From Nocardia bovistercoris (GTDB lineage: Bacteria; Actinomycetota; Actinomycetes; Mycobacteriales; Mycobacteriaceae): DNA of 33,542 bases. The notes under the pieces were generated by a model. The model did no database searches, had not been told where the DNA came from, and worked only from the letters and a program-made list of their open reading frames with translations. The DNA lies in contig NZ_JADMLG010000031.1 of assembly GCF_015674855.1 (NCBI RefSeq), positions 1 to 33,542 of the forward strand, read 5' to 3'. Below are positions 31,650-33,542 of the stretch, one piece after another (position 1 is the first letter of the stretch; every line of letters starts with the position of its first letter). The translations under genes and the position numbers were made by a program.

Positions 31650-31811
31650 ACCACCTCAGCCGGACCGCCGCCCAGTTCTCCTGTTCACCAGCCCGGACAC
31701 CACTGAGCGGCGCTACGGAAACTCCAAGAACATCGACCCCGCAGGCGATTCCGGTCGTGTCGGCACGAACGGGTACGCCTCGGGAGCGGCGTTCCCGGAT
31801 TCGGTGCAGGG

Positions 31812-33317
31812 TTATTCGCAGGCGGCGAGGACGAGTTCGCGGACTCGGGCGGCGTCGGCTTGGCCTCGGGTGGCTTTCATGACGTCGCCGACGATCTTGC
31901 CCGCGGCTTGGACTTTGCCCGCGCGGATCTTCTCGGCGATGTCGGGGTTGGCGGCCAGTGCCTTGTCGACCTCGGTGCGCAGCGCGCCTTCGTCGCTGAC
32001 CATGCCGAGGCCCTTGGACTCGACGATCGCCTTCGGGTCGCCCTCGCCTGCCAGGACGTGGTCGACGACCTGCTTGGCGACCTTGTTGTTGACGGTTTTT
32101 GCTTCCACCAGGGCGATCACCTCGGCGACCTGCGCGGGGGTGATCGGCAGTTCTTCGAGGGCGACCTCGTGTTCCTTGGCCTTCTCGGTGAGGTAGGCGA
32201 CCCACCAGGAGCGGGCCTCGTTGGCGGGGGCGCCCGCGTCGACGGTGGCGATGATGAGGTCGAGGGCGCCCGCGTTCACCAGGTCGCGCATGACCTCGTC
32301 GGACAGTTCCCACTCGGACTGGATGCGACCGCGCCGCAGCCACGGGTATTCGGGGATGGTGGCGCGCAGCCGCTCGACCAAGTCGGCGGACGGCGCGACC
32401 GGCTCCAGGTCGGGTTCGGGGAAGTAGCGGTAGTCCTCGGCGGTCTCCTTGCGGCGGCCGGGCGAGGTGGAGCCGTCGGCCTCGTTGAAGTGCCTCGTCT
32501 CCTGGATGATCGTGCCGCCGCTCGCGAGAATCGCGGCCTGCCTGCGCATCTCGTAGCGCACCGCGACCTCGACGCTCTTGAGCGAGTTCACGTTCTTTGT
32601 CTCGGTGCGGGTGCCGAAGACGCTCGCGCCCACCGGCATCAGCGACACGTTGGCGTCGCAGCGCAGCGAACCCTGCTCCATCTTCACGTCGGACACCGCG
32701 AGGGAACGCAGCACCTCGCGCAACGCGGTGACGTAGGCGCGGGCCACCTCCGGCGCGCGCTCGCCCGCGCCGGTGATCGGCTTGGTGACGATCTCGATGA
32801 GCGGCACGCCCGCGCGGTTGTAGTCGAGCAGGGAGTGGCTCGCGCCGTGGATGCGCCCGGTGGCGCCGCCAACGTGCAGCGACTTGCCGGTGTCCTCCTC
32901 CATGTGCGCGCGCTCGATGTCGACGCGGAAGGTGCTGCCGTCGTCGAGGACCACGTCGAGGTGGCCTTCGGTGGCGATCGGCTCGTCGTACTGGCTGATC
33001 TGGTAGTTCTTCGGCTGGTCCGGGTAGAAGTAGTTCTTGCGGGCGAAACGGCCCCACGGCGTGATCGAGCAGTTGAGCGCGAGGCCGATGCGAATCGCCG
33101 ATTCGACGGCCTTCGCGTTCACCACCGGCAGCGAACCGGGCAGGCCGAGGCAGACCGGGCACACCTGGGTATTCGGGTCGGCGCCGAATTCGGTCGGGCA
33201 ACCGCAGAACATCTTGGTCGCCGTGGACAGCTCGACGTGGACCTCCATGCCGAGCACCGGCGCGTACCGGGCGATCACATCGACGTAGTCCATCAACTCG
33301 ACCGTGGGTGCACTCAT
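31812..33317 (-). CDS. gatB: Aspartyl/glutamyl-tRNA amidotransferase subunit B
   Basis: The GatCAB subunit that binds and activates mischarged Glu-tRNA(Gln) (and Asp-tRNA(Asn)) for amidation. The 501-aa protein has the opening GMEVHVEL, the zinc-site cysteines at 38, 40, 53 and 56 (CGC ... CPVC), RKNYFYPDQPKNYQISQYD, the HMEEDTGKSLH segment and a C-terminal YqeY-like helical domain. The ATG at 33317 is chosen because TAGACT lies exactly 7 nt upstream (leaderless). A second ATG at 33323 would add Met-Arg but falls before the predicted transcript start. gatA and gatC are not in the window. Confidence 0.98.
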   Translation of the reverse strand: MSAPTVELMDYVDVIARYAPVLGMEVHVELSTATKMFCGCPTEFGADPNTQVCPVCLGLPGSLPVVNAKAVESAIRIGLALNCSITPWGRFARKNYFYPDQPKNYQISQYDEPIATEGHLDVVLDDGSTFRVDIERAHMEEDTGKSLHVGGATGRIHGASHSLLDYNRAGVPLIEIVTKPITGAGERAPEVARAYVTALREVLRSLAVSDVKMEQGSLRCDANVSLMPVGASVFGTRTETKNVNSLKSVEVAVRYEMRRQAAILASGGTIIQETRHFNEADGSTSPGRRKETAEDYRYFPEPDLEPVAPSADLVERLRATIPEYPWLRRGRIQSEWELSDEVMRDLVNAGALDLIIATVDAGAPANEARSWWVAYLTEKAKEHEVALEELPITPAQVAEVIALVEAKTVNNKVAKQVVDHVLAGEGDPKAIVESKGLGMVSDEGALRTEVDKALAANPDIAEKIRAGKVQAAGKIVGDVMKATRGQADAARVRELVLAACE

Positions 33318-33324
33318 ACGCATC

Positions 33325-33330
33325 AGTCTA
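33325..33330 (-). promoter_or_regulatory. -10 box of gatB (leaderless)
   Basis: TAGACT on the minus strand, 7 nt before the ATG at 33317. Same hexamer and spacing as upstream of the FAH-gltX unit. No clear -35 box. Confidence 0.6.
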
Positions 33331-33420
33331 GGTAAGTCCCGCTGCACCGCCGCGCCGACCTCCGCCGGTCGCAACCCCTCAGCAGATACTTCCTCCCCAT
33401 CCAAGCCCCACCCCACCCCC

Positions 33421-33463
33421 AACAGACCACCCCCAACAGACCACCCCCCAACAGACCACCCCC
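33421..33463. repeat. Three tandem copies of a 14-15 bp unit
   Basis: AACAGACCACCCCC at 33421-33434, a 15-bp form with one extra C at 33435-33449, and a third copy at 33450-33463. A further C-rich run precedes it. The extra C suggests replication slippage. It lies about 100 bp upstream of gatB. Confidence 0.85.
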
Positions 33464-33498
33464 GGTACACCGACAAGGTTCGCGGCCGTCTCGCGTCC

Positions 33499-33542
33499 CA
33501 GCGTTCGAGACAACGCGACGCAGGAGCAAGTCTCGAACGCTG
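33499..33542. repeat. 13-bp perfect inverted repeat at the window end
   Basis: CAGCGTTCGAGAC (33499-33511) and GTCTCGAACGCTG (33530-33542) are perfect complements separated by 18 nt. It could be a terminator of a gene beyond the window or a protein site. The arm may extend past the end, so the structure cannot be judged fully. Confidence 0.6.

Noticed and set aside
33421..33463. Possible CRISPR array
   Set aside because: Three 14-15 bp units in direct contact with no spacers and no cas genes; this is a simple tandem repeat.

Overview
The window is a high-GC actinobacterial chromosome segment, most likely Nocardia or a close relative in the Mycobacteriales. Four things support this: very G/C-rich third codon positions, frequent GTG starts, several TANNNT -10 boxes about 7 bp from the start codon (leaderless transcription), and gene order. 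From memory, the order gltX, FAH-family hydrolase, MFS / leuB, serA / ilvC, ilvN, ilvB, PH-domain protein, DoxX protein, LppZ-like lipoprotein, gatB follows the Mycobacterium tuberculosis block Rv2992c to Rv3009c. I could not check this by alignment.

Layout. 1-2.8 kb (minus): FAH-family hydrolase and gltX, then tRNA-Gln(CTG) and tRNA-Glu(CTC). 3.1-6.1 kb (plus): an MFS exporter or importer overlapping an ADP-ribosylglycohydrolase gene, then a small HTH gene with a proline-rich tail behind two copies of a 21-bp operator-like sequence. 6.5-9.2 kb (minus): serA-leuB operon. 9.3-10.6 kb: a 38-codon peptide gene with its own control region and terminator, an AT-rich spacer and two cold-shock genes. 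10.8-18.4 kb: a myo-inositol catabolic locus, with an iolE-iolC fusion, iolB and iolD on minus, and a LacI-family regulator and an iolG-like dehydrogenase on plus. Two near-identical LacI-type palindromes lie in the divergent promoter region. 18.7-21.9 kb: a C5-cytosine methyltransferase with no restriction partner, a DUF2252 protein and a small secreted His/Asp-rich protein. 21.9-25.9 kb (minus): ilvB-ilvN-ilvC behind a readable attenuator with promoter, leaderless leader peptide, competing hairpins and a T6 terminator. 26.0-33.5 kb: PH-domain membrane protein, ilvD, a tandem duplication of the ilvD 3' end with its terminator, minisatellite-like DNA, DoxX protein, LppZ-like lipoprotein and gatB.

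How it works together. IlvB/IlvN, IlvC and IlvD cover three successive steps of valine/isoleucine synthesis, LeuB a step of leucine synthesis and SerA the entry to serine. GltX, tRNA-Glu, tRNA-Gln and GatB are the parts of the indirect (transamidation) route to Gln-tRNA(Gln). The iol genes cover inositol oxidation (iolG), dehydration (IolE domain), ring hydrolysis (iolD), isomerisation (iolB) and phosphorylation (IolC domain). The last steps (iolJ, iolA) and a transporter are not in the window. The stretch between serA and ilvC (about 9.4-21.9 kb) looks like accessory material placed inside a conserved biosynthetic backbone.
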